64,000 nt of DNA from JAXLWB01 sp046328715. GTDB taxonomy: Bacteria; Chloroflexota; Anaerolineae; Caldilineales; Caldilineaceae. This document shows, piece by piece, positions 27,701 through 36,510 of this stretch (the first letter of the stretch is position 1; the number at the start of each line of letters is the position of its first letter). The notes under the pieces are model-generated. The model had not been told where the DNA came from, searched no databases, and saw only the letters and a list, made by a program, of their open reading frames with translations. The position numbers and the translations under genes are program-made. The DNA is taken from positions 62,001 to 126,000 of the forward strand of contig JAXLWB010000001.1 in assembly GCA_046328715.1 (NCBI GenBank), read 5' to 3'.

Positions 27701-29458
27701 ACGGCGCAATCGGTCGGTGCGAGTGGCTGCAGTGGCTCACTCAATAGTGGAACAGATTTCAGTAATATCGTTACCTTGCCTGCTGGGGGAGCGATCACCT
27801 ATACCGTGATCGCCACGACCACATCGAGTGCCAGTACTTTGCTTACAAATACTGCCATTATCAGTGCCAGCGTAGGAACGAATGACCCTGTGTCTGGCAA
27901 TAACAGTGCGACCGATAGTGACAGCAATAACTTGCTTGCTGATCTGAGCATTAGCAAAAGTGACAACGTAACCGGCTACATTGCCGGTTTGCCAATCACC
28001 TATACGATTGTGGCCCGTAACCTGGGACCAAGCGACAACAACAGTGTGATTGTCTCGGACACGAAGCCCAGCCAGATCAGCAATTGGACATGGAATTGCA
28101 CAACCCAAAGTGCTGGGACCAGTGGTTGTGATGGCGTTGTTAACAGTGCAGGTAACTTTACTGACACCCTTATCCTGCCAGCAGGCGCTGCCATTACCTA
28201 TACTGTGATCGCAACAACGAGTGTCAGTGCCATCACCTCACTGACTAACACAGCGAATATCAGCACGACCGCTGGCATTAGCGATCCTGTCCCCAGCAAC
28301 AACAGCGCAATTGACATTGACACCCTCAATCGGTTAGTCGACCTGAGCCTTGATAAGAGTGACTCAGCGGACCCGTCTGGTGCGAGTGCAACGCTCACCT
28401 ATACCCTGTTGATTAGCAACACAGGACCATCCAATGCCACCGGTGTGCTTGTTACGGACACGCTGCCGCTCAGCGTTACCTTTGTCTCAGCCAATCCCAG
28501 TCAAAGTAGCGGGCCTACTCCACTGGTTTGGAATCTCGGCACTGTTACTGTCAATACGACCTCGCGCATTACAGTTGTTGTGACGATTTCTCCCAGCTTC
28601 ACTGGCACCATCACCAACACTGCGGTCGTCAGCAGCACCATTCTCGATTCAAACCCGAGTAACAACCAGGATTCTGAGCCAACCACGGTGTTTGTGCAGG
28701 CTGATCTAAGCATTAGTAAGAATGACAATGTAACCAGCTACACCGCCGGGCTGCCGCTTACCTACACGATTGTCGCACGCAACCTGGGGCCAGCTACTGC
28801 CAGCAGCGTGATTGTTTCTGACACCAAACCTGTACAAATCAACCAGTGGACCTGGAATTGTACAACTCAAAGTGGAGGCGCAAGTGGTTGTAATGGCATG
28901 GTTAACAGCACTGCTAACTTCAGTGATACCATTTCATTGCCCGCTGGTGGGGCAATCACCTATACAGTCATCGCCACCACCACCGCAAGCGCACTCAATT
29001 CACTCACCAACACTGTAATCATTACCCCAGCCAGCGCAATTTATGATCCTGTCCTAACCAACAATAGTTCCACGGACAACGACAGCGCCAATCCTCTTTC
29101 CGACCTGCGCGTCACCAAGAGCGATACGCTCGACCCAATCGCTGCGGGGAGAACCCTGACCTACACCATCATGATTACCAACGCCGGTCCCAGCGATGCC
29201 CAGAATGTCGTGATCAGCGATACCTTGCCCGCTGGCCTGAGCTTTGTCTCGGCCACGGCAGGATGTAGCTTCAATGCGAACATTCTCACCTGTGCCGTCG
29301 GCACGATTGCTCAAAACACAACAACGACGATCACCGTGGTTGTGACCGTGAATTCTGATGTGGCACGGCACAACCGCAATCATCTCCTAGCAAGCGCCAG
29401 TTTTTCCACCCAATATGTCCTGGTGGTCTGGAAACCGCCACCTATCGATTCGACTTGA
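24722..29458 (+). CDS. giant secreted surface protein 1, DUF11 repeats
   Basis: 1578 residues. A signal peptide covers about 1-25 (IIGPLISLFLLIGIAQSVSG). The N-terminal region to about 540 is not repetitive. It starts TTQVFYIPIPEDQAFTTFRA and looks like the extracellular beta-rich region found before DUF11 arrays. From about 545 there are seven complete DUF11 (Ig-like) repeats. Four of them are very similar, contain a Cys pair (TWNC...SGC) and are spaced about 400 bases apart. An eighth, incomplete repeat starts at about 1461. It stops after strand TTTITVVVTV (about 1534-1544) and is followed by a 34-residue unrelated tail. The protein has no C-terminal anchor. The usual last strands of the repeat are missing here but are found at the start of protein 2. 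Confidence 0.85.
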   Translation: MRIRIIGPLISLFLLIGIAQSVSGFSPTTQVFYIPIPEDQAFTTFRAINPPLVSGNIVDYISIVPARTDTYVYYDQWENGYDSDISNPANLYSTSNPGGTQIWGDGIAANGCPPNINWVTITCTNANDRLTAGAAIILSSVVSYTSAGLAVIDFDGRDKVAATGPIAVTRTGWPTTPGTVLASSTEVLPTQNWGTDYRVPVGENTPTGATPATSLYSYSSIAIMASQNGTSVTIDLDGSGVISSPFSITLNEGESYAVTGGVMEGASVQASAPVQVNLMAGALGSAIRMDWYALYPMSLWSNVYYNPVGTINSAPTSLFFYNPGPSSMTVNCNYQGSTASRTIAANDTLSVTVPADSGARCASNTGYPFFAIATVDTDADNVSSDWGFTLVPDTLLSAQLFVGLGIGKDPNSSSSENGSPIWVTLSCASPITTSYVYVDWNNDGTPDRADLNGDGDTLDTINGISENSSNQGMLVQLYQSVRLYDSVDIGDNDQTGARIYTLTGANGSGSPGCDITGAWGQDPNVASQGSPGLDLGTTMPPFPLLSGGKGTLQITDLDGDNVAGPNEILEYTIVAQNVSLVAINNVIISDTVPLSTTYVAGSTAIITPTGPTTTTVADNIVGTAFPLDNGGINIGNLAAGAERKVVFRVKIDPGLQVCNLAISNKATVKSSFGFETPSSSTPLCKPTIRKSANANSLLAGTQLTYTLAYTIVGSSSYKNMLISDTLPTGASYVTGSASLTPSLISGNLLQWSLGTLTPTVINTITYRALISTTIVTGTQLVNRVTLTDVFGSQDGSQVTTTIWSPVHDLSISKNDNVISYTAGLPITYTIVARNLGPSDAINIIISDTKPAQIGSWTWNCSTQSGGASGCDGIVNSSLNFSDSIALPTGAAITYTVVATTTSSANTVLTNTASISATIASTDPVPGNNSATDSDNNSLLSDLSISKNDNVTSYTAGLPITYTIVARNLGPSDASNILISDIKPIQIGTWTWNCTAQSVGASGCSGSLNSGTDFSNIVTLPAGGAITYTVIATTTSSASTLLTNTAIISASVGTNDPVSGNNSATDSDSNNLLADLSISKSDNVTGYIAGLPITYTIVARNLGPSDNNSVIVSDTKPSQISNWTWNCTTQSAGTSGCDGVVNSAGNFTDTLILPAGAAITYTVIATTSVSAITSLTNTANISTTAGISDPVPSNNSAIDIDTLNRLVDLSLDKSDSADPSGASATLTYTLLISNTGPSNATGVLVTDTLPLSVTFVSANPSQSSGPTPLVWNLGTVTVNTTSRITVVVTISPSFTGTITNTAVVSSTILDSNPSNNQDSEPTTVFVQADLSISKNDNVTSYTAGLPLTYTIVARNLGPATASSVIVSDTKPVQINQWTWNCTTQSGGASGCNGMVNSTANFSDTISLPAGGAITYTVIATTTASALNSLTNTVIITPASAIYDPVLTNNSSTDNDSANPLSDLRVTKSDTLDPIAAGRTLTYTIMITNAGPSDAQNVVISDTLPAGLSFVSATAGCSFNANILTCAVGTIAQNTTTTITVVVTVNSDVARHNRNHLLASASFSTQYVLVVWKPPPIDST
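27142..29101 (+). repeat. tandem DUF11-coding DNA repeats
   Basis: Units begin at about 27142, 27542, 27941, 28340, 28702 and 29102, so the spacing is about 400 bases except for one 362-base unit. Each opens with a DLSISKNDN-like codon series. Near-identical blocks such as those encoding YTAGLPITYTIVARNLGPS suggest recent duplication or gene conversion. Confidence 0.8.
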
Positions 29459-29467
29459 ACACAAAAA

Positions 29468-29524
29468 GTAGAACAAGAAAAATTCTTATTCTACGGAACT
29501 CATTGAACAAGAGAAGCTTGTTCC
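29468..29524. repeat. pair of related hairpins after surface protein 1
   Basis: GTAGAACAAGAA / TTCTTATTCTAC (one mismatch, 29468-29494) is followed by GAACAAG / CTTGTTC (29506-29524). Both use the word GAACAAG. The first starts 9 bases after the stop codon. Confidence 0.65.
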
Positions 29525-29709
29525 ACACACAAAGGAATGAACCAATGCAATCAAATTACGCCTTTCCCTTCAATACCTGCCAATCTCGAGATCGACCCAA
29601 TCAAGCTGATACAAGTTGAAAGATGTTTAACCAGAATGCTCAGTCAGAACAACGTAACGAATTTGGAAATCCGAGTAGATCCATTTGTATTTCATAAAGG
29701 AAGTCAATC

Positions 29710-32700
29710 ATGAACCACCTTCGCCCCAACCGAGAAAGAAAGTGGCTGGTATTGAAGAGTAGTCTTTTGCTCAAACTACTCTTCAGCCTGCTCTTCTTCT
29801 TTCTGATCGGTGGCCATTGGAGCCAATCGGCCTATGCTGCCGACATGACATCTCCACTGGCAGCCACCAGCGATCAAAAGGTCATTACCAACACGGTGAC
29901 CGTCGGCAGTACCACCACCGATCCCAACTCGCTCAACAACACTGCCAACCAATCGACCACTGTCGTCTCGCAGGCCGATCTAGTGCTTAGCAAAAGCGAC
30001 GGCGTCGGCAGCATGATTCCTGGCACAACCGTTACCTACACAATCATTGTCACCAATGCTGGACCCAGCAATGTGAGCAATGCCCAGGTGACTGACAACT
30101 TGCCCGCCATCATCACCAGTGCCTCGTGGAGTTGTACTTCGTCGTCCGGCTCGAACTGCGATAGCAGCAGCGGAACTGGTAACATCAACGCCACGGTTGA
30201 TCTGGCCCCGAATGGCACCGCCACCTTCGTGGTGATTGCCCAGGTCAGCTCTACTGCTACGGGTACATTGGTCAACACCGCCACAGTGACGCCGCCTCCC
30301 ACGACGACCGATCCAAACCCAGGCAACAACAGCCAAACCGATACGGATAACTTGTTGACTGGCACACTCACCGGCTCTGTCTTCATCGACGCCAACCACG
30401 ATCAAACGCAGAATGGCAGCGAAGGATTGGGAGGTGTCACCGTGATCATCACCACCAGTGTGGGCACGACCCTTTCAGTCACGACTGATAGCAATGGCCT
30501 CTTCACTGTTACCGTGCCGATTGGCAACACGCAAGTGGATGTCCGGGACAGCGATCTGCCTGCTGGTGTTGTACAAGTCGCTGGCAGTGACCCAAGCACA
30601 GTCAACGTGCCCAGCGGCGGTACAGTCCAAGACCTCAACGGGTACGAGCAACGCGGCCTCCTCTACGGTCACATCTATGAGGATAAGGATGGCAACGGCG
30701 TACAGACCGCAGGTGAACCAAATCTCTCTGGCGTTTCCGTGGTGATCACAGACGCCTTTGGTCTCACCCAGACTGTAATGACCGACGGCAGCGGTAACTA
30801 CACCGCCACTGTCGCCACGGGCAGTGCGAGTAGCCCCTACACCGCCACTGTCGATGTGGTCGAAAGCAGCTTGCCCGCAGGCTATCTGCAAACCGATGGT
30901 AGCGATCCTACCGTGGTAACTGGTCTCGTCGCAGGTGGCCAACGCTTTGAAGAAAACAATGGCTATCAGATCCGCGGCCAGGTCGTAGGCGTCGTCTATA
31001 TGGATCAAGACGGCGATGGCGACTACACGGCTGGCGTCGATACGCCAATCAATGTGACTCTGATCATTACCGATAGCAACGGTGTCGGCCACAGCGTCAC
31101 GACCGTCAATGGTGCCTATACCTTGACCGTACCGACAGGCAACACGCAGGTAGACATTGTTGACAGCAGCTTGCCCAATGGCGTTGTCCTCACGGGCGGC
31201 AGCAGCGACCCCACCACGGTTGTGGTCCCGGGCGGCGGCACGGCACGTGATGACACCGGTTATGTCATCCTCTCCAGCATCGGTGACCGTGTCTGGCTCG
31301 ACCTCAACGGCGACGGCGTACAGGATAGCAACGAACCCGGCCTCGAAGGCGTCGTAGTAACCTTAACCGCAGCCTCCGGCGCACCGCTCACTGTGACTAC
31401 GGGTAGCAATGGCAACTATACCTTTGGCAACCTTGTCCCACGTCGCTATACCGTGACAGTGGACAGCGCTACCCTTCCCTTGGGTGTCACCCAAACCTAT
31501 GACCGTGACAACACAATGGATAATCGAACCAGCGCCACTATCTCTTCGGCGACGGTCATTACCAACGCCGACTTCGGTTACCGTGGCAACGCCAGCATCG
31601 GCGATCTGGTCTGGCATGACCTCAACGGCGATGGCGTGAAAGATAGCAACGAACCTGGCTTTGCCGGTATCGTGATCACACTCACCTTCCCCAGTGGCCA
31701 TGTGATCACCACGACCACCAATGTCAGCGGCACTTACACCTTCGCTGGCCTAATTCCAGGCACCTATACGGTTGATGTAGACGACACCACGCTCCCCGCT
31801 GGTGCAGTGCGAACCTCATCCAACGATACCTTTAGCATCACGCTCAGCGCAGGCACCAACAACACCAGCGCCGACTTTGGCTATCAACAACGGGGTCAGG
31901 TCTACGGCCACCTTTTTGAAGATATCAACGGCAACGGTGTCCAAGATAACGGCGAGCCGAATCTGAGCGGTGTCAGTGTCATCATCACCAACACCCTTGG
32001 TGTCACGCAGACCGTCACCACTGACAGCAGTGGTAATTACACCGCCACTGTACCGATGGGCTCGACCACGGTCGATGTCGTCGATAGCACCTTGCCCGCT
32101 GGCTCTGTCCAGACCGCAGGCAACCCTGTCGATACCATCACCGTCCAACCAGGTGTGACCAATGACGCTGGTATCGACGGTTACCAAGTGCGTGGTATCG
32201 TGGACGGTCGGGTCTATGAAGACCGCAACAACAACGGTGTCTACGATCCTGCGATCGATCAGGCACTCGCCAATGTCGCTGTCCTCATCACCGACCGCAA
32301 CGGTGTCACCAGCACAGTCCAAACCGACAGTTTGGGCTACTTCAGTAAGACTGTACCCGCAGGCACCACGTCAGTCGATGTCAACAATGCCAACATCCCA
32401 GCCAACCTGGCGCTGGAAAATGGATTCGTCGATCCGCAAACGGTCACTGTTCCGGGTGCTGGCACTGCTTCTACCAACTTCCCCTATGTGGAAACGTTGA
32501 AGATTGACCTCGATACCAACACACCGACCGTCGCCGCTGGTACACAGGCAACCTACACGCTTGTGGTACGCAACCCCAGCAACCAGTTGCTCACCAACGT
32601 GGCCCTCTCTGACACGTTGCCGGCAGGCTTCACCTATGCCAGCAGCACAGTCGATGCCAGCAACGCCAGCCGTACAGCAACCGGCGACCCAGCCGTGGGT

Positions 32701-33585
32701 GACAATACTGTCCTCTGGAACGAATGGTCAATCAATCCCGGCGGCATCGTGACGATTACCTTAGTCGTCAACGTAGCCAGCTCGGTTGACCCGAATACCT
32801 ACGACACCACGGCCTATGCCTACAGCACACAAAGTGGCCTGGTCGATGACGTTGGAACCACGGCGCAGGATAGCAACACGCCATACGGTCAGGATCCCGA
32901 GCCGGATGAAGATGTCACCATCATCACCAGCGCCGATCTCTCGGTGGCGAAGTATGACGACCGCGACCCAGTGGCCGCAGGTACCTTGCTCACCTACACC
33001 ATCGTCGTCAGCAATGCTGGCCCGAGCGATGCTCGCAACGTCATCATTACCGATACGCTGCCAGGCGACGTGACCTATGTTTCGGATGATGCAGGCTGTA
33101 GCGAAAGCGCAGGCACCGTCACCTGTAACGTCGGTACGATTGCTGTGAACAGCAGCCGCACCATCACGATTGTAGTACGTGTCTCTTCCTCTGTGTTGAC
33201 TGCCAGTGGTAATGCGCCAGCGATGGTCGCTGCCCCAGCAGTCAACGATGCAGTCAGCAGCGCCGCTACCCTCGAATCTGAGGGTGGCCAGGCGAGTGCC
33301 AATGCAGGAGCTTTGACCGCCCAGTTGGATTCAATTGCTACACCAAGCATAAGTACTGCCTCGGCGACCGTGGCTGCAATGAGCAAACTCAGCCAGGCGA
33401 CCAGCAGTACTTGGATGCAGGCAGTTCAACAGATTGCAACCAACCAATCTTCCAGCACCGCCAATCTCGCTCGCTCCTGGACAACAGCGACCGAATGGCT
33501 GGCAACGCTGGCAAACCGTACTTTGTATCGAAATGCTGTACCGGATGGCATAAAGTCTGGGGTAACAGGATCGGGATTGTTCTAG
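29710..33585 (+). CDS. giant secreted surface protein 2, SdrD-B and DUF11 domains
   Basis: 1291 residues. A signal peptide ends near AYAAD (about 43). The mature protein starts with only the last part of a DUF11 repeat (KVITNTVTVGSTTTDP and NNTANQSTTVV, about 57-86). A full DUF11 follows (about 89-217), then seven SdrD-B-like domains (about 220-930) with DxNxDGVxD calcium-type motifs such as DLNGDGVQDSNEPG. After these come an unusual DUF11-like domain and a last DUF11 that starts near 1076. The last one breaks off after strand RTITIVVRV (about 1150-1158). It is followed by a 130-residue Ala/Ser/Thr-rich, probably helical tail with no anchor. AAGGAAG precedes the ATG. Middle member of the three-gene surface cluster. 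Confidence 0.88.
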   Translation: MNHLRPNRERKWLVLKSSLLLKLLFSLLFFFLIGGHWSQSAYAADMTSPLAATSDQKVITNTVTVGSTTTDPNSLNNTANQSTTVVSQADLVLSKSDGVGSMIPGTTVTYTIIVTNAGPSNVSNAQVTDNLPAIITSASWSCTSSSGSNCDSSSGTGNINATVDLAPNGTATFVVIAQVSSTATGTLVNTATVTPPPTTTDPNPGNNSQTDTDNLLTGTLTGSVFIDANHDQTQNGSEGLGGVTVIITTSVGTTLSVTTDSNGLFTVTVPIGNTQVDVRDSDLPAGVVQVAGSDPSTVNVPSGGTVQDLNGYEQRGLLYGHIYEDKDGNGVQTAGEPNLSGVSVVITDAFGLTQTVMTDGSGNYTATVATGSASSPYTATVDVVESSLPAGYLQTDGSDPTVVTGLVAGGQRFEENNGYQIRGQVVGVVYMDQDGDGDYTAGVDTPINVTLIITDSNGVGHSVTTVNGAYTLTVPTGNTQVDIVDSSLPNGVVLTGGSSDPTTVVVPGGGTARDDTGYVILSSIGDRVWLDLNGDGVQDSNEPGLEGVVVTLTAASGAPLTVTTGSNGNYTFGNLVPRRYTVTVDSATLPLGVTQTYDRDNTMDNRTSATISSATVITNADFGYRGNASIGDLVWHDLNGDGVKDSNEPGFAGIVITLTFPSGHVITTTTNVSGTYTFAGLIPGTYTVDVDDTTLPAGAVRTSSNDTFSITLSAGTNNTSADFGYQQRGQVYGHLFEDINGNGVQDNGEPNLSGVSVIITNTLGVTQTVTTDSSGNYTATVPMGSTTVDVVDSTLPAGSVQTAGNPVDTITVQPGVTNDAGIDGYQVRGIVDGRVYEDRNNNGVYDPAIDQALANVAVLITDRNGVTSTVQTDSLGYFSKTVPAGTTSVDVNNANIPANLALENGFVDPQTVTVPGAGTASTNFPYVETLKIDLDTNTPTVAAGTQATYTLVVRNPSNQLLTNVALSDTLPAGFTYASSTVDASNASRTATGDPAVGDNTVLWNEWSINPGGIVTITLVVNVASSVDPNTYDTTAYAYSTQSGLVDDVGTTAQDSNTPYGQDPEPDEDVTIITSADLSVAKYDDRDPVAAGTLLTYTIVVSNAGPSDARNVIITDTLPGDVTYVSDDAGCSESAGTVTCNVGTIAVNSSRTITIVVRVSSSVLTASGNAPAMVAAPAVNDAVSSAATLESEGGQASANAGALTAQLDSIATPSISTASATVAAMSKLSQATSSTWMQAVQQIATNQSSSTANLARSWTTATEWLATLANRTLYRNAVPDGIKSGVTGSGLF

Positions 33586-33590
33586 GGAAA

Positions 33591-33657
33591 GATTGAGATT
33601 AAGAGATTAGGAGATTAACAGACCTAATCTCTTAATCTCCTAATCTCCAATCTCGTC
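33591..33657. repeat. stuttered hairpin after surface protein 2 (GAGATT word)
   Basis: The left arm is GATTGAGATTAAGAGATTAG plus GAGATTA. The right arm is TAATCTCTTAATCTCCTAAT plus CTCCAATCTC. Second copy of the word family seen at 16177-16242; it starts 5 bases after the stop codon. Confidence 0.8.
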
Positions 33658-33681
33658 TCGTTTCGTTAACGAACGTCGAAA

Positions 33682-36345
33682 ATGTCGAACTTTGTCGTGT
33701 GGTTAAGAACGTATAGCGCTGCACTCACAGGCAGATGGGGAGTGACCCTTGCGGTCAGCCTCCTGCTGGCTGTGCTCTTCAGCGCGGGTTGGAGCCGAAC
33801 TGCAGCGGCGGCCAGCCTGACCACACACAACGTTGCATACCAGGACATTCGTTACGCAACAACGAGCCAGCAGAACTTGGAACAAGCGACCAGTGTCGAC
33901 ATTGTCAACAGTGTGACCGTCGGCAGTTCAACGTCAGACCCGAACCCGGCCAACAACAGTGCGGTGCAGACCACCACAATTGTGCTTCCTGAGACGATAC
34001 CAACTGTGGTGTTGAGCGCAACGCGTGTCGTAACCGAAGGTGACAGCGGCCTAATCAAGGCGACGCTGAACTTCACAAGTGCCCATCCCGTCACGGTGAC
34101 GCTGGTCTACACCGACCAGAGCACCAGCAGTGGCGACTATCTGACATCAACCATCACGATTGTGATTCCGCCCGGGGAGTGGAACGCTAGCATTCCATTC
34201 ACCGCCGTGGAGGATGCAGAGGATGAGGCCGACGAAGACTTCTTAGTTGCAATTGTCGCTGTGGAAAATGCGAATGACGGGAGCTCTGTCCGTGTGGTGA
34301 CCATCCTGGATAATGATCTGCCACCTACTGCGACGCCAACCGAGACGCCGACTGCGACACCGAGCGAGACGCCAACTCAAAGCGCCACGCCGACGCCGAC
34401 CGCTACGGAGACGGCTACAGAGACGCCGACTGCCACGTCTACATTGACTGACACGGTCTCGTCTACAGCTACCACAACGCCAACTGATACATCAATACCG
34501 ACGCTCACGGCAACAAACACGCTGACGCCGACCGAGACAAGCACTGCGATCGACACTGCGACGAGCACACCAACGCCGACGTTGACAGCAACAAACACGC
34601 TGACGCCGACCGAGACGAGCACTGCCACGGACACAGCGACTCGTACACCGTCGCCGACGCTAACGGTAACGTACACGCTCACGCCAACGGAGACGAGCAC
34701 TGCGACCAATACAGCGACTCGTACACCGTCGCCGACGCTGACGGCAACCGACACGCTCACGCCGACCGAGACGAGCACTGCGACCGAAACAGCGACTCGC
34801 ACGCCAACGCCGACGTTGACAGCGACAAACACGCTGACGCCGACCGAGACGAGTACTGCCACGGACACAGCGACTCGCACACCAACGCCGACGTTGACGG
34901 CAACCGATACGCTGACACCAACCGAGACGAGCACTGCGACCGACACGGCGACGAGCACGCATACGCCAACAGGGACAAGTACAGCTACAGCGAGCGCCAC
35001 ACAAACGTTGACGTCGACCTCGACGCCAATGCCAACGGCTACTGCTACGGTCACGATGACGCCCACGGCTTCGCCAACATGGACGCCGACGAACACACCT
35101 GTGCCAACACCGACTGCGACGGTGACTTCTACAGCCACCGCAACGGCCACAGCTACAGCGACGTCGACACCTACGGTGGTGCCGCCCTCAGCAGTGACAG
35201 GTCACGTCTTTATTGACAACAATGGCAATGGTGTACAAGAGTTTGGCGAGGCGAATTTGCCGAATGTAACCGTCATTATCACCGACAGCCTGGGTATTGG
35301 GCAACAGGTGATGACGGATGGCAACGGCAATTACCGAGCGACCGTGCCAGCAGGACAGGTCGTCGTCGATATCGATGAGAACAGTCTGCCCCTTGGCTAT
35401 GTCCAGACGGCGGGTACCGATCCTACCACGGCGTCAGTGCCGCCTGGTGCAACGTTGGATGCGGGGAATGATGGTTATCAGCCGACTGGATTCGTCACTG
35501 GTGTCATCTACCTGGATCAAAATGGGGATGGTGTCTACACAGTTGGCACCGATGTTCCCTTTGCTGGCGTTGCTGTGAAGGTAACAGATAGTCAAGGCAT
35601 TGTTCACACTGTAACCACCAACGAAAGCGGTGTCTACACAGTTACCGTTCCCGTTGGCGAAGCAACCGTCGATGTGGTCGATAGCACGGTGCCAGCAACC
35701 AGTGGCTTGACCAACGGAAGCGTTGATACCGCCACTGTAATCGTTCCCATCAATGGCATTGCAGTCGACGATGTGGGCTATCTACCACCATTCCCAACGC
35801 CTGTTCCGTCTGTGGTGCTCTCCGGTCATATCTGGGTGGACAGCGACAAGAATGGCCAACGTGGGCCGACAGAACCGCTTGTTCCAGGCGGCATCGTGAC
35901 GCTCTATGATGCTGCGACTGGTACACCTGTCATCCTGAATGGTGTTACCCAAACGCTTGCCACTGGGCTAGATGGTACCTATGTCTTTGATCGCCTGCCA
36001 CCAGGTGATTACTATGTTGTTTTTGATCTGTTAACTCTGCCATCCAACTATACTGTAACTGTTCCGAACCAAGGCGATAACGCGCTGGATAGTGATGCCG
36101 ATCCGATTACAGGCAAGACAGAGAGTACGGGGTGGTTAAGCCAAGGCCAAGCTGTAACCTCCCTCGATATGGGGCTTGTTCCTACCACCACCGATATCGG
36201 TGATGGAGACGAGCCTGCGCCACCTAACCAACTCTACCTGCCGCTGATCAATCGAGCAAACTTTAAGAATAAACCGTCTAGTGGCAAGACGATTTTCTAT
36301 GAGCGTGAGCCGGTTTGTGTGAAACATATCTGTCTACGCCCGTAG
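33682..36345 (+). CDS. giant secreted surface protein 3, Calx-beta, Thr/Pro stalk, SdrD-B
   Basis: 887 residues. A signal peptide ends about 44 (RTAAAAS). The mature N-terminus again holds only the last strands of a DUF11 repeat (SVDIVNSVTVGSSTSDPNPA then NNSAVQTTTIV, about 71-101). Next are a Calx-beta domain (about 107-213, ending VTILDNDLPP), a Thr/Pro/Ser-rich stalk (about 216-505) with six 26-residue repeats, two SdrD-B-like domains and a related third domain. Near the C-terminus is LYLPLINR, like the YLPL-type endings I associate with Chloroflexota surface proteins, then a short tail with two Cys. No good ribosome binding site is seen. It may be the wall-proximal member of the cluster. 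Confidence 0.85.
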   Translation: MSNFVVWLRTYSAALTGRWGVTLAVSLLLAVLFSAGWSRTAAAASLTTHNVAYQDIRYATTSQQNLEQATSVDIVNSVTVGSSTSDPNPANNSAVQTTTIVLPETIPTVVLSATRVVTEGDSGLIKATLNFTSAHPVTVTLVYTDQSTSSGDYLTSTITIVIPPGEWNASIPFTAVEDAEDEADEDFLVAIVAVENANDGSSVRVVTILDNDLPPTATPTETPTATPSETPTQSATPTPTATETATETPTATSTLTDTVSSTATTTPTDTSIPTLTATNTLTPTETSTAIDTATSTPTPTLTATNTLTPTETSTATDTATRTPSPTLTVTYTLTPTETSTATNTATRTPSPTLTATDTLTPTETSTATETATRTPTPTLTATNTLTPTETSTATDTATRTPTPTLTATDTLTPTETSTATDTATSTHTPTGTSTATASATQTLTSTSTPMPTATATVTMTPTASPTWTPTNTPVPTPTATVTSTATATATATATSTPTVVPPSAVTGHVFIDNNGNGVQEFGEANLPNVTVIITDSLGIGQQVMTDGNGNYRATVPAGQVVVDIDENSLPLGYVQTAGTDPTTASVPPGATLDAGNDGYQPTGFVTGVIYLDQNGDGVYTVGTDVPFAGVAVKVTDSQGIVHTVTTNESGVYTVTVPVGEATVDVVDSTVPATSGLTNGSVDTATVIVPINGIAVDDVGYLPPFPTPVPSVVLSGHIWVDSDKNGQRGPTEPLVPGGIVTLYDAATGTPVILNGVTQTLATGLDGTYVFDRLPPGDYYVVFDLLTLPSNYTVTVPNQGDNALDSDADPITGKTESTGWLSQGQAVTSLDMGLVPTTTDIGDGDEPAPPNQLYLPLINRANFKNKPSSGKTIFYEREPVCVKHICLRP
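34495..34963 (+). repeat. 78-base tandem repeat coding for the Thr/Pro stalk
   Basis: Six copies of a 26-codon unit of the type PTLTATNTLTPTETSTATDT + ATRTP. Copies differ by a few bases. The flanks (34327-34494 and 34964-35175) are lower-order ACG/ACA-rich triplets coding Thr-Pro/Thr-Ala. Copy number is likely to vary between strains. Confidence 0.85.
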
Positions 36346-36510
36346 AACGGGGCGCAGTGACTCATGTACACAGGTGCGATGCGAGTTTGCATGTCAGCAA
36401 AATGCAAGCGGAATGACATTGACCTGTAAGCGAGTGAGAGCAGTTTCATCACTATACTTGACCTAAAGCTAATCGCAATCGATGCGATAAAGCAACTAAG
36501 GTTAAGACGA

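Noticed and set aside
34377..35150. 257-residue reverse frame (VAVSVAVLVSVGV repeats)
   Set aside because: Artefact of the Thr/Pro stalk repeats on the forward strand; no start signal or known domain.
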